Of a stretch of DNA of 7,824 bases, positions 1-6,036 are shown one piece after another. The stretch's first letter is position 1. Every line of letters starts with the position of its first letter. The translations under genes and the position numbers were made by a program. The stretch is taken from positions 1 through 7,824 of the forward strand of contig JBDHRG010000177.1 in assembly GCA_039807445.1 (NCBI GenBank), in the 5' to 3' direction. This DNA is from JBDHRG01 sp039807445 (GTDB lineage: Bacteria > Pseudomonadota > Gammaproteobacteria > Competibacterales > Competibacteraceae). The notes under the pieces were generated by a model. The model did not search any database, was not told where the DNA came from, and saw only the letters and a program-made list of their open reading frames with translations.

Positions 1-1
1 C

Positions 2-70
2 CCCCCGCCGATGGCGCGCGATGCCGCGGCGCCCACCACCGACGCTGCACTCCAGACGCTCTACCGCTAG
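2..70 (+). CDS. C-terminal tail of an unrecognised upstream gene (partial)
   Basis: An open frame enters from the left edge and ends at TAG 68-70. Its 22 visible residues end in LQTLYR, and the codons show the G/C third-position preference of the neighbouring real genes. In this element class the genes before traD usually encode TIGR03759, a lytic transglycosylase and TIGR03765 proteins, but the visible tail is too short to match any of them. The next frame starts 13 bases downstream. That it is coding is an inference from codon use and from the tight fit with the next ATG. Confidence 0.4.
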   Translation, partial: PPPMARDAAAPTTDAALQTLYR

Positions 71-83
71 CGCGATCGCGATC

Positions 84-324
84 ATGGATTTCGATCGTGT
101 CGCCGATGGGATGGCGCCGCCGGAATCGCCATCGCCCGCCGTGGCGTGCCTGCCGGAGTCCGAGCCGGCGGCGCCGGCCGGTCGGCAGCCGCGGCTGGCG
201 GCGATCGATGCGCTCGAAGCGGCTGTGCCGAACGCCTCGGCACCGTTCTGGAAACGCCCCTGGATGCTCGGCGCCGCGGGATTCGCGGTGGCCGTCGGGC
301 TGGCGATCGGCTCGGGGGCGCTGA
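84..324 (+). CDS. Unrecognised protein N-terminus with one membrane segment, cut off at the traD junction
   Basis: The frame starts at ATG 84 (residues MDFDRVADGM). It runs through a Pro/Ala/Glu-rich region and a basic-aromatic stretch (FWKRPW), then a hydrophobic segment at about residues 54-72 (GAAGFAVAVGLAIG). Codon use is GC3-rich to about position 320, which supports real coding. Beyond that the same frame stays open to 764, but there it is only the shadow of traD, whose conserved residues appear in other frames. The true end is therefore lost at a junction around 310-345. It does not look like the usual TraD N-terminus or TIGR03765, which normally sits here. A cytosolic N-terminus with a single membrane anchor is all that can be said. 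A longer start at 21 is possible, but its codons look less natural. The function is unknown. Confidence 0.4.
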
Positions 325-1576
325 CGAACTGCAAATCAACTGGCGCTGGCACGCCGACGGTTGCCCGACTACCGGCTGCGCGCCGACCGCATCCCGGTCA
401 GCGACCGCCGTCTGTTCCTCGGTCGCGGTTTTCGCTGGGAGCAGGCGCACACGCAGCGCCTGCTCGACACGCGCCGGCCGGCGGCCAAGCGCTACGTCGA
501 AGCCGGGACCGCTGTACCGCTGGGCGCGCAGCGCCGAGACGCGCTGGGAGCGTCGGCTACTGCTGCGCCACGCCGCGCGGCTACTGGGCAAGCGCGCCTG
601 GTGGAATCCGCTGGCGCCGCTGCCGCCGGTCGGCGGCAACCCGGCGATCCACGCCGTCGAGCCGCACGAGCAGGCGGTGTGGATGGACCTCGGCGAGCGT
701 GTCGGCCACACGCTGGTGCTCGGCACCACGCGCGTGGGCAAGACCCGCCTGGCCGAGTTGCTGATCGCCCAGAACATCCGCCGCGGCGACGTGGTGATCG
801 CCTTCGACCCGAAAGGCGACGCCGACCTGTTGAAGCGCATGGTCGCCGAAGCCAGGCGCGCCGGCCGGCTCGAACACTTCTACGTCTTCCACCTCGGCTA
901 CCCGGAGTTCAGCGCACGCTACAATGCGGTCGGCAGCTTCTCGCGCATCACCGAGGTCGCCACGCGCATCGCCGGCCAACTCTCGGGCGAGGGCAACTCG
1001 GCGGCGTTCAAGGAGTTCGGCTGGCGCTTCACCAACGTCGTCGCCCGTGCGCTGTACGCGCTGGGCCAGCGCCCGAGCTACGAGCTGATCCTGCGCTACG
1101 TCACCCACATCGAGCCGCTGTTCCAGGACTACTGCCGCCACTTCCTGAGCCGCTCCGAGCTGCAGCTCACCCTGCGCCGGAGCGCGCCGCAGTGGACGGC
1201 GTTCGGCTGGGAGGCCGAGGTCGCGGCGATCGAGGCCGGGCTCAACGAGCGCAACACGCCGCTGGCGCTGAGGGGCCGTCAGAAGCGCACCGTGGCGCTG
1301 CTGGGCTACCTCAAGGCGCAGCGCGTGTTCGACCCGGTGCTCGACGGGCTGCGCTCGGCGGTCGAGTACGACAAGACCTACTTCGACAAGATCACTGCGA
1401 GCCTGCTGCCGCTGCTGGAGAAGCTCACCACCGGCAAGGTCGCCGAGCTGCTGAGCCCGGACTACCTCGACCTCGACGATCCGCGTCCGAGCGAGGGGCC
1501 CGGCGGCGGGCCAGGCGGGCTGGGCCGTGCGGTGGTGTCGATCGACGTGACGCTGGACGGCTCCGGCGGGACCTGA
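325..1576 (+). pseudogene. traD: Conjugative coupling protein TraD, SXT/TOL type, damaged
   Basis: TraD is the inner-membrane ATPase that couples the relaxase-DNA complex to the type IV channel. Recognisable sequence begins at about 325 in the frame of position 325 (RRLPDYRL, then IPVSDRRLFLGRGFRW). The reading switches to the frame of position 326 at about 505-509, where YVEAG is followed by PLYRWAR; one extra base (such as A508) explains it. The second frame carries WWNPLAPLPPVGGNP, the Walker A GTTRVGKT (722-745), FDPKGDADLL, ARYNAVG, GEGNSAAF, YDKTYFDKI and LLEKLTTGK. At about 1487-1493, after DDPRP, the family's second ATPase half, including the Walker B DEFNE region, is missing; a Gly-rich tail follows to TGA 1574-1576. 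About 420 residues remain where the family usually has about 700. The membrane N-terminus is also missing, and TGA 322-324 closes the frame upstream. Family identity is certain. A functional product is very unlikely. Confidence 0.88.
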
Positions 1577-1580
1577 GCCG

Positions 1581-2012
1581 ATGGCGCAGGACGGGTACAC
1601 CGAGGTCCGCATCAAGAAGCCCCGGCCGGGGCTGATCTCCAAGCTCCTCGGTCTCGCCTTCCAGGCGGCGAGCGGGTGCCTCGGTGCCTGGCTGCTGGCG
1701 ATCGCGATCGAGTTCGCGGGCCTGCTCTGGCTGTGGCCGGAGCAGGGTGCCGGGCGGGCGCGGGCGATGCTCGCGCACGAGATCGGCTATCTCGACGGCG
1801 AGCTCACGCGCTCGCTGCTGAGCTCGGATCCGGCCCGCTTCGCCGCCGACCTCGTGCTGGCGATCCGCCACTGGGCGTTCGAGCGCACCGGCATCCTGCC
1901 GTGGCTGCGCGGCGACCTCGCCCGCATCCGCGCCGGCATCGAGGAGTACCTGAACGAGCCGCCCGCCGTCCCGCGGGCGATCGCGCCGCTGCGCGGCGAC
2001 TACCGCAGGTGA
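1581..2012 (+). CDS. Chimeric frame: N-terminal TIGR03747 (DUF4400) membrane protein joined to C-terminal RAQPRD-family protein
   Basis: The start ATG lies four bases after the traD stop. Residues 1-110 match the beginning of the PFL_4697-type conjugation membrane protein: a basic N-terminus, one membrane helix at about 32-52, then WPEQG, the AMLAHEIGYL stretch and RHWAFERTGILPWLR. That family normally continues for another 100 or more residues with further helices, which are absent. From about residue 111 the sequence instead resembles the end of the RAQPRD family: DLARIRAGIEEYL, a Pro-rich stretch with PR, then GDYRR at the stop. RAQPRD is normally a separate small secreted protein encoded just after TIGR03747. 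The in-frame junction lies at CTGCGC (1905-1910), a sequence both genes could share. This looks like a deletion fusing neighbouring genes. The product could not keep either normal topology. Its usual partners are other MPF_G envelope proteins. Confidence 0.75.
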   Translation: MAQDGYTEVRIKKPRPGLISKLLGLAFQAASGCLGAWLLAIAIEFAGLLWLWPEQGAGRARAMLAHEIGYLDGELTRSLLSSDPARFAADLVLAIRHWAFERTGILPWLRGDLARIRAGIEEYLNEPPAVPRAIAPLRGDYRR

Positions 2013-2014
2013 GG
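2007..2014 (+). promoter_or_regulatory. Ribosome binding site for the DUF3262 gene
   Basis: AGGTGAGG lies four bases before GTG 2019 and overlaps the stop of the preceding frame (TGA 2010-2012). It supports the GTG start and suggests translational coupling. Confidence 0.6.
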
Positions 2015-2018
2015 CACC

Positions 2019-2258
2019 GTGGCCGCGCCCGACCCCCTGGCCGCGTTCGAGTCGGCGGCCGGCAGCTCGGCAGCGTCGATCGCGAGCCTGATCGTGAGCG
2101 TCGCCATCGTCTGCTATCTGCTCTGGTCGCTCTGGACCCTGCTCGGACAGCTCGTGCTGCTGGGCGACTCCGAGCGCGGCGGGGTGATGGAGGTGGCGGC
2201 GGTGTTGATCCGGTTGGTCGTCATCGTGGGGGTGGCGATCTTCCTCTTCTCTCCCTGA
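2019..2258 (+). CDS. Small conjugation membrane protein, TIGR03758 / DUF3262 (PFL_4701 family)
   Basis: This is a 79-residue protein from GTG 2019, the usual size of the family. The N-terminus has the family's AFESAAG stretch (residues 9-15). Two hydrophobic helices at about residues 20-42 and 56-77 are separated by a short polar loop (LLGDSERGG). A small two-helix inner-membrane component of the MPF_G mating channel is expected; its exact role is not known. The gene looks intact. In related elements it follows the RAQPRD gene, as it does here after the RAQPRD-like tail, and precedes TIGR03745, which is missing. I assign the family from size, topology, the N-terminal motif and gene order. Confidence 0.78.
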   Translation: MAAPDPLAAFESAAGSSAASIASLIVSVAIVCYLLWSLWTLLGQLVLLGDSERGGVMEVAAVLIRLVVIVGVAIFLFSP

Positions 2259-2281
2259 AGGCTGGACTGATCGTGGCCATC

Positions 2282-2305
2282 CCGGCCCGGCGCCCTTCGG
2301 GCCGG
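2282..2305. repeat. Perfect 8-bp inverted repeat (GC-rich hairpin) at the broken 5' end of the lipoprotein gene
   Basis: CCGGCCCG (2282-2289) pairs with CGGGCCGG (2298-2305) around an 8-base loop; a tighter alternative is GCCC-TTC-GGGC (2292-2302). No T-run follows, so it is not a normal intrinsic terminator. It sits where the lipoprotein reading frame appears to shift, and such hairpins favour small deletions and sequencing errors. Confidence 0.5.
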
Positions 2306-2316
2306 CGGCGCTGGCC

Positions 2317-2691
2317 GTGCTCGCAGCGCTCGTCTCGGGCTGCACGATGATGACGAGCGACGAGGTGATCCCGCGCGATGGCCCGACGATGCGCGAGATC
2401 TACGCGGGCCACATGGGTGGCGGCACGGTGCGCGGCGACCGCGCCGGCGTCGCCGTGGGGCTGCGCGAGCGGGCCATGGCTTCGGGCTCGGTGAATCTCG
2501 CCGGCTACACCCGCATCGTCCACAACGAGATCGACAACCAGTTCGAGCGCTTGCCGAACCCGGACCTGGTGATGTTCGTGTTCCCGCACCTGGCCGGCCC
2601 CGCGCGCACCCCGGTGCCCGGCTACGCGACCGTGTTCCCGATGTACTCGCGTCCGGCCTACGCGCTGCCGGGCGAAACCGTGCCGTACTGA
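2317..2691 (+). CDS. TIGR03751-family conjugation lipoprotein, 5' end defective
   Basis: The protein has a lipobox (LVSGC, Cys codon 2341-2343), then GPTMREIYAGHM, RIVHNEIDNQFERLPNPDL and VFPHLAG, then TPVPGYATVFPMYSR to TGA 2689-2691. This is a clear match to the outer-membrane lipoprotein encoded just before the TraC-type ATPase in PFGI-1-class elements. The in-frame start GTG 2317 leaves only nine residues up to and including the lipid-bearing Cys, with no basic n-region, too short for a secretion signal. GTG 2273 lies in another frame but would encode a basic n-region (MAIPARR), and GAAGG lies upstream of it. One base lost near the hairpin at 2282-2305 would join the two frames into a normal ~24-residue signal. 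The original gene is therefore probably 2273-2691 with a single-base frameshift, real or from sequencing. Confidence 0.82.
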   Translation: MLAALVSGCTMMTSDEVIPRDGPTMREIYAGHMGGGTVRGDRAGVAVGLRERAMASGSVNLAGYTRIVHNEIDNQFERLPNPDLVMFVFPHLAGPARTPVPGYATVFPMYSRPAYALPGETVPY

Positions 2692-2694
2692 GGT
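2690..2694 (+). promoter_or_regulatory. Ribosome binding site for the TraC-type ATPase
   Basis: GAGGT lies seven bases before ATG 2702 and overlaps the stop of the lipoprotein gene (TGA 2689-2691). It fixes the ATPase start. Confidence 0.55.
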
Positions 2695-2701
2695 CAGCGC
2701 C

Positions 2702-5563
2702 ATGTCGATATTCGCGAAACTCGGCCTGTCCCTGCTCGACCGCCGTGGCGCCGGCCGGGCTCCATCGCCGGCCGCGGAAGCCGTCGAAGACGACGCGGCC
2801 GCCCCGGTCGATCCGCGCCTGGCGCTCGGCGCCGAGCCGCGCTCGCGGCCGGCGGGCTGGCGGCCGGTGAGCACGGCCGAGGTGCGCGCGCTTTACGAGC
2901 GGCCGGACTCCTTCCTCGATCTGTTGCCGTGGGTCGACTACCTGCCGCAGGAGCAGACCTTCCTGCTCGAGGACGGGCATTCGCGCGCGGTGCTGTTCGA
3001 GCTCATCGCGGCCAAGCCACAGCAGTGGTTCCAGGACATCCACGCCCGGGTCGAGGGTGCGCTGTGCAACGCGGTGCCGGAAGAGGACCCGGCCTGGATC
3101 CTGCAAACTTTCCTGCAAGACGATCCGCACGCACCGCGGCGGCTGCCGGCGCAGCTGCGCGAGTACGCGCGCTGCAACGCGGTCGTCACCCCCGTCACCG
3201 AAGCGGTCTGCAGCGCGCTCGGCCGCCACCTCGACACGTTCTGCCGGCCGCAGGGGCTGTTCAAAGACGAGCAGGTCACGGGCATGACCTTTCGCGGCAA
3301 GCGCCGCACGCTGCGCGCGGTGCTGTATCGGCGCAGCCGCGAGGCGCACCCCTGCGCCGGCGAAGCGATCAACGAAGTCGCGGCGCGCTTCGCCGCGACG
3401 CTCGAGGCGCTCGGCATCCGTGCCCGGCGCTGCGACGGTCACGACCTCTACGACTGGCTGCTGCCGTGGTTCACGCCGCGGCCGAGTTTTGCCGACGGCG
3501 ACCCGGCCAAGATCCTCGCCGAGCACCCGCGCCCGGGCTTCGAGGCCGGCGACAAGCCGCGCCGCCCCTTCGTGCTGCCCTATGGGCGCGACCTGGCCGA
3601 GTGGCTGGTGCATTCGCACCCGGTCTCGGACTGCGCGACCCGGAGCTGGTGGTTCGACGGCTTGCCGCACGCGGTGGTCAGCGTCAACGCGCTGACCCGC
3701 GCGCCCGAGGTCGGCGCGCTCAGCGCCGAACGCCGCCAGGGGCAGCACCTGTACGCGCTGTTCGACCGCATGCCCGAAGCCACGATCATGTCGATGACCG
3801 TGACCGTGACCGTGCGGCCGCAGGACGAGATGAAGCTGCACCTGCAGCGGCTGATCAACGGCTCCAGGGCCGGCTCCGCCGAAGCCGAGCAGACCCATCA
3901 CGACGCCCAGCTCGCGCTGCGGCTGCTGAGCCGCAACCACAAGCTCTACCCGACGTGTCTCGCCTTCTACCTGCGCGGTGACGACCTCGAGCAGCTGGCC
4001 GAGCATCGGCGCCGCGCCGAGGCGGTGCTGAACGCCCACGGGTTGAAGCCGATCACGCAGGAGGCCGACCTGCTCGGCCTCGATACCTATATCCGTGCGC
4101 TGCCGATGGCGTTCGACCCCGAGCACGACCGCCACGCCCGCCGCGCGCGGCTGCAGTTCAGTTACGACCTGGCGGCGCTGCTGCCGGTGTACGGCCGCGC
4201 CCGCGGCACCGACCACCCCGGTTTCGTGTTCTACAACCGCGGCGGCGAGCCGCTGCTGTTCGACCCGCTCAGCCAGCTCGACCGCAACAAGAACGCCCAC
4301 CTGGTGCTGCTCGGCCCGATCGGTGCCGGCAAGTCGGCGACGCTCGTGTATCTGGTGCTGCTGATGGTGGCGATCCACCGCCCGCGCATCTACCTGATCG
4401 AGGCCGGCAACTCCTTCGGCCTGCTGCTGGGCTGGCTGGCCAAGCGCGGCCTGAGCACGAATCAGGTGCGCATCCAGCCCTCGAGTCCGGTGAGCCTGTG
4501 CCCCTTCATCGACGCCCAGCGCCTGCTCGACCAGCCGCGCGCGCGCCTGAGCGAACCCGACGAGGGCGAGGAACCGCCGCCGGATGCCGACGAGGGCATC
4601 GACGAGGAGCGCGACCTGCTCGGCGAGATGGAGCTCGCCGCGCGGATCATGATCACCGGCGGCGAAGAGAAGGAAGACGCCAAACTGTCGCGCGCCGACC
4701 GCTTCCGCATCCGCGCCGCGATCCATCGCGCCGCCGAGCTGAGCCTGGAGGCCGGGCGCAGCCAGACGCTGACGCGCGACGTGGTCGCGGCGCTGCGTGA
4801 GCTCGCCGAGCTCGACGCCGGGCTGACCGAGCGCCAGCGCGAGCGCCTCGGCGAGATGGCCGACGCCCTGGCGCTGTTCACGCAAGGGGTCGAGGGCGCC
4901 TTCTTCGACCGCGAGGGCGAGCCCTGGCCCGATGTCGACGTGACCCACCTCGATCTGGCGCTGTACGCGCACGAGGGCTATTCGGACAAGCTGGTGGTCA
5001 GCATGGTCGGCCTGTTCCACCGCATCAACAACCTGGCCGAGCGCCACCAGTACGACCCGCGCCCGACCCTCGTCATCGTCGACGAATCGCACGTCCTCAC
5101 CACCAATCCGCTGCTCGCGCCGTTCCTGGCGAAGATCGTCAAGATGTGGCGCAAGCTCGGCACCTGGCTGTGGCTGGCCACGCAGAACATGCAGGACTTC
5201 CCGGACTCGGCCAGGAAGCTGCTCAACATCGTCGAGTGGTGGCTGCTGCTGAGCATGCCCAAGGAGGAAGTCGAGGAGGTCGCGCGCTTCCGCCAGCTCA
5301 CCGAAGAGCAGCGCGAGCTGATGCTGTCGGCGACCAAGGACCCCGGACGCTACGTCGAGGGCGTGGTGCTCTCCGATCGGGTGCAGGCGCTGTTCCGCTC
5401 GGTGGTGCCGGCGATCGCGCTGGCACTCGCCCAGACCGAGAAGCACGAGAAGGCCGCGCGCGCGCGGCTGATGCGCAGCCACGGCATCGACGAGCTCGAG
5501 GCCGCCGAGCTGATCGCCGCGGCGATCGAAGCGGCGCGCGCGCAGGCGGGGGCTGGGCCGTGA
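2702..5563 (+). CDS. traC: Conjugative transfer ATPase, TraC/VirB4 type (TIGR03744, PFL_4706 family)
   Basis: This 953-residue protein, about the usual family length, is the cytoplasmic ATPase that powers assembly of the MPF_G type IV channel and pilus. The N-terminal part has the family's stretch around FLDLLPWVDYLP and TFLLEDGHS (about residues 75-100) and RPQD near 380. The C-terminal ATPase domain has Walker A GPIGAGKS (residues 538-545, Lys544), Walker B LVIVDES (Asp794, Glu795) and ATQNMQDFPDSA with Gln828. Between the Walker motifs lies a highly acidic linker (GEEPPPDADEGIDEE, about residues 622-636) followed by a charged helical insert. The frame has no interruption and every core motif is present, in contrast to the damaged genes upstream. 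Its stop overlaps the next gene by GTGA. Identity is secure. Activity in transfer would need envelope genes that are missing from this locus. Confidence 0.95.
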   Translation: MSIFAKLGLSLLDRRGAGRAPSPAAEAVEDDAAAPVDPRLALGAEPRSRPAGWRPVSTAEVRALYERPDSFLDLLPWVDYLPQEQTFLLEDGHSRAVLFELIAAKPQQWFQDIHARVEGALCNAVPEEDPAWILQTFLQDDPHAPRRLPAQLREYARCNAVVTPVTEAVCSALGRHLDTFCRPQGLFKDEQVTGMTFRGKRRTLRAVLYRRSREAHPCAGEAINEVAARFAATLEALGIRARRCDGHDLYDWLLPWFTPRPSFADGDPAKILAEHPRPGFEAGDKPRRPFVLPYGRDLAEWLVHSHPVSDCATRSWWFDGLPHAVVSVNALTRAPEVGALSAERRQGQHLYALFDRMPEATIMSMTVTVTVRPQDEMKLHLQRLINGSRAGSAEAEQTHHDAQLALRLLSRNHKLYPTCLAFYLRGDDLEQLAEHRRRAEAVLNAHGLKPITQEADLLGLDTYIRALPMAFDPEHDRHARRARLQFSYDLAALLPVYGRARGTDHPGFVFYNRGGEPLLFDPLSQLDRNKNAHLVLLGPIGAGKSATLVYLVLLMVAIHRPRIYLIEAGNSFGLLLGWLAKRGLSTNQVRIQPSSPVSLCPFIDAQRLLDQPRARLSEPDEGEEPPPDADEGIDEERDLLGEMELAARIMITGGEEKEDAKLSRADRFRIRAAIHRAAELSLEAGRSQTLTRDVVAALRELAELDAGLTERQRERLGEMADALALFTQGVEGAFFDREGEPWPDVDVTHLDLALYAHEGYSDKLVVSMVGLFHRINNLAERHQYDPRPTLVIVDESHVLTTNPLLAPFLAKIVKMWRKLGTWLWLATQNMQDFPDSARKLLNIVEWWLLLSMPKEEVEEVARFRQLTEEQRELMLSATKDPGRYVEGVVLSDRVQALFRSVVPAIALALAQTEKHEKAARARLMRSHGIDELEAAELIAAAIEAARAQAGAGP
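3796..3813 (+). repeat. Three tandem copies of GACCGT inside the ATPase gene
   Basis: GACCGT is repeated exactly three times. In frame it encodes alternating Thr-Val just before the conserved RPQD motif. It keeps frame, so slippage would change length by two residues per unit. It is probably a simple codon coincidence in a beta strand. Confidence 0.5.
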
Positions 5564-6036
5564 AGCCGGTCCTGGTCTGCACCGCCGGCGCGCTGCTGCT
5601 CGCGCGCGTGGCCGCCGCGGCGCCCGCCGATGTGGCGTTCGGGATCGAGCGCATCGACGTGCTGGCGAGCGAAGCCGCGCCGGTGCGCATCGCCGAGGGG
5701 CTGCGCGCGCGGCTGGTCGCGCAGGGCGTCGTGCTCGCCGAGCACGACCTCGACGCACCGCAGCGGCTCGAGGACGCGCTCAGCGACGGCTTGCCCGCGG
5801 ACCCCGCCGCGGCTCGGCAAGACGCCGAGCGGCGTGTCGCCGCGATCCCGACCGAGGCGCTGCGCGCGCGGATCGAGCGCGCCCATACCGGCGTGCTGAT
5901 CGCGGCGACGCAGGGCATCGAACGCCTGCCGGCGATCGCGTTCGACCTCGGCACGCCGCGGGCCCGGGCGATCGTCGGCGTCGCCGACCTCGAGCAGGCG
6001 CTGATGATCGAAGCACGCTGGAGGGCAGGGCGATGA
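5560..6036 (+). CDS. Integrating conjugative element protein TIGR03757 (PFL_4709 family, DUF1525)
   Basis: This 158-residue protein starts at GTG 5560, which overlaps the ATPase stop by four bases (GTGA). The N-terminus is a signal peptide (KP, then VLVCTAGALLL, ending near AAA before PADV, about residue 20), so the product is periplasmic. The mature part has the pattern known in this small family: an IDVLASEAAPVR strand region near the start, SDGLPADPAAARQ and the VAAIP helical region in the middle, then AHTGVLIAATQGIERLPAIAFD and a C-terminal VGVADLEQAL. That layout resembles a thioredoxin-like fold but has no CXXC; the only Cys is in the signal peptide. Its molecular role is not established. 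Position directly after the ATPase and before TIGR03756 is standard for the class. An open frame extends upstream to 5146 but is only a shadow of the ATPase gene. Confidence 0.85.
   Translation: MKPVLVCTAGALLLARVAAAAPADVAFGIERIDVLASEAAPVRIAEGLRARLVAQGVVLAEHDLDAPQRLEDALSDGLPADPAAARQDAERRVAAIPTEALRARIERAHTGVLIAATQGIERLPAIAFDLGTPRARAIVGVADLEQALMIEARWRAGR
6020..6024 (+). promoter_or_regulatory. Ribosome binding site for the TIGR03756 gene
   Basis: GGAGG lies eight bases before ATG 6033, inside the end of the preceding gene. It supports this start and the four-base overlap. Confidence 0.6.

Noticed and set aside
71..83. GATC-rich palindrome (CGCGATCGCG plus GATC) before ATG 84, with a similar run at 1698-1711, as a possible operator or repeated element.
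   Set aside because: GCGATCGC words arise often in GC-rich coding DNA. The second copy is inside a membrane-helix coding region and no longer matching sequence surrounds them.
146..500. Continuous + frame that joins the 146-500 region to the TraD ATPase motifs.
   Set aside because: Before about 505 its residues do not match TraD, whose conserved sequence at 325-507 lies in a different frame. The first ~120 codons are a shadow and not a real N-terminus.
2282..2305. Intrinsic terminator before the lipoprotein gene.
   Set aside because: The hairpin is strong, but no T-run follows and it lies inside the probable signal-peptide coding region.
4563..4680. Acidic, low-complexity stretch in the ATPase as a possible foreign insertion.
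   Set aside because: It is in frame, has the same codon use, and lies between the Walker motifs where family members commonly carry a variable charged insert.
2114..5758. Very long open frame on the - strand (1214 codons) opposite the ATPase gene, with other long - strand frames at 581-1642 and 5298-7097.
   Set aside because: They are mirror images of GC-rich coding sequence, which rarely forms stops on the opposite strand. Their translations are Arg/Ala/Gln/Val-rich with no recognisable domain, while the + strand carries clear family motifs throughout.
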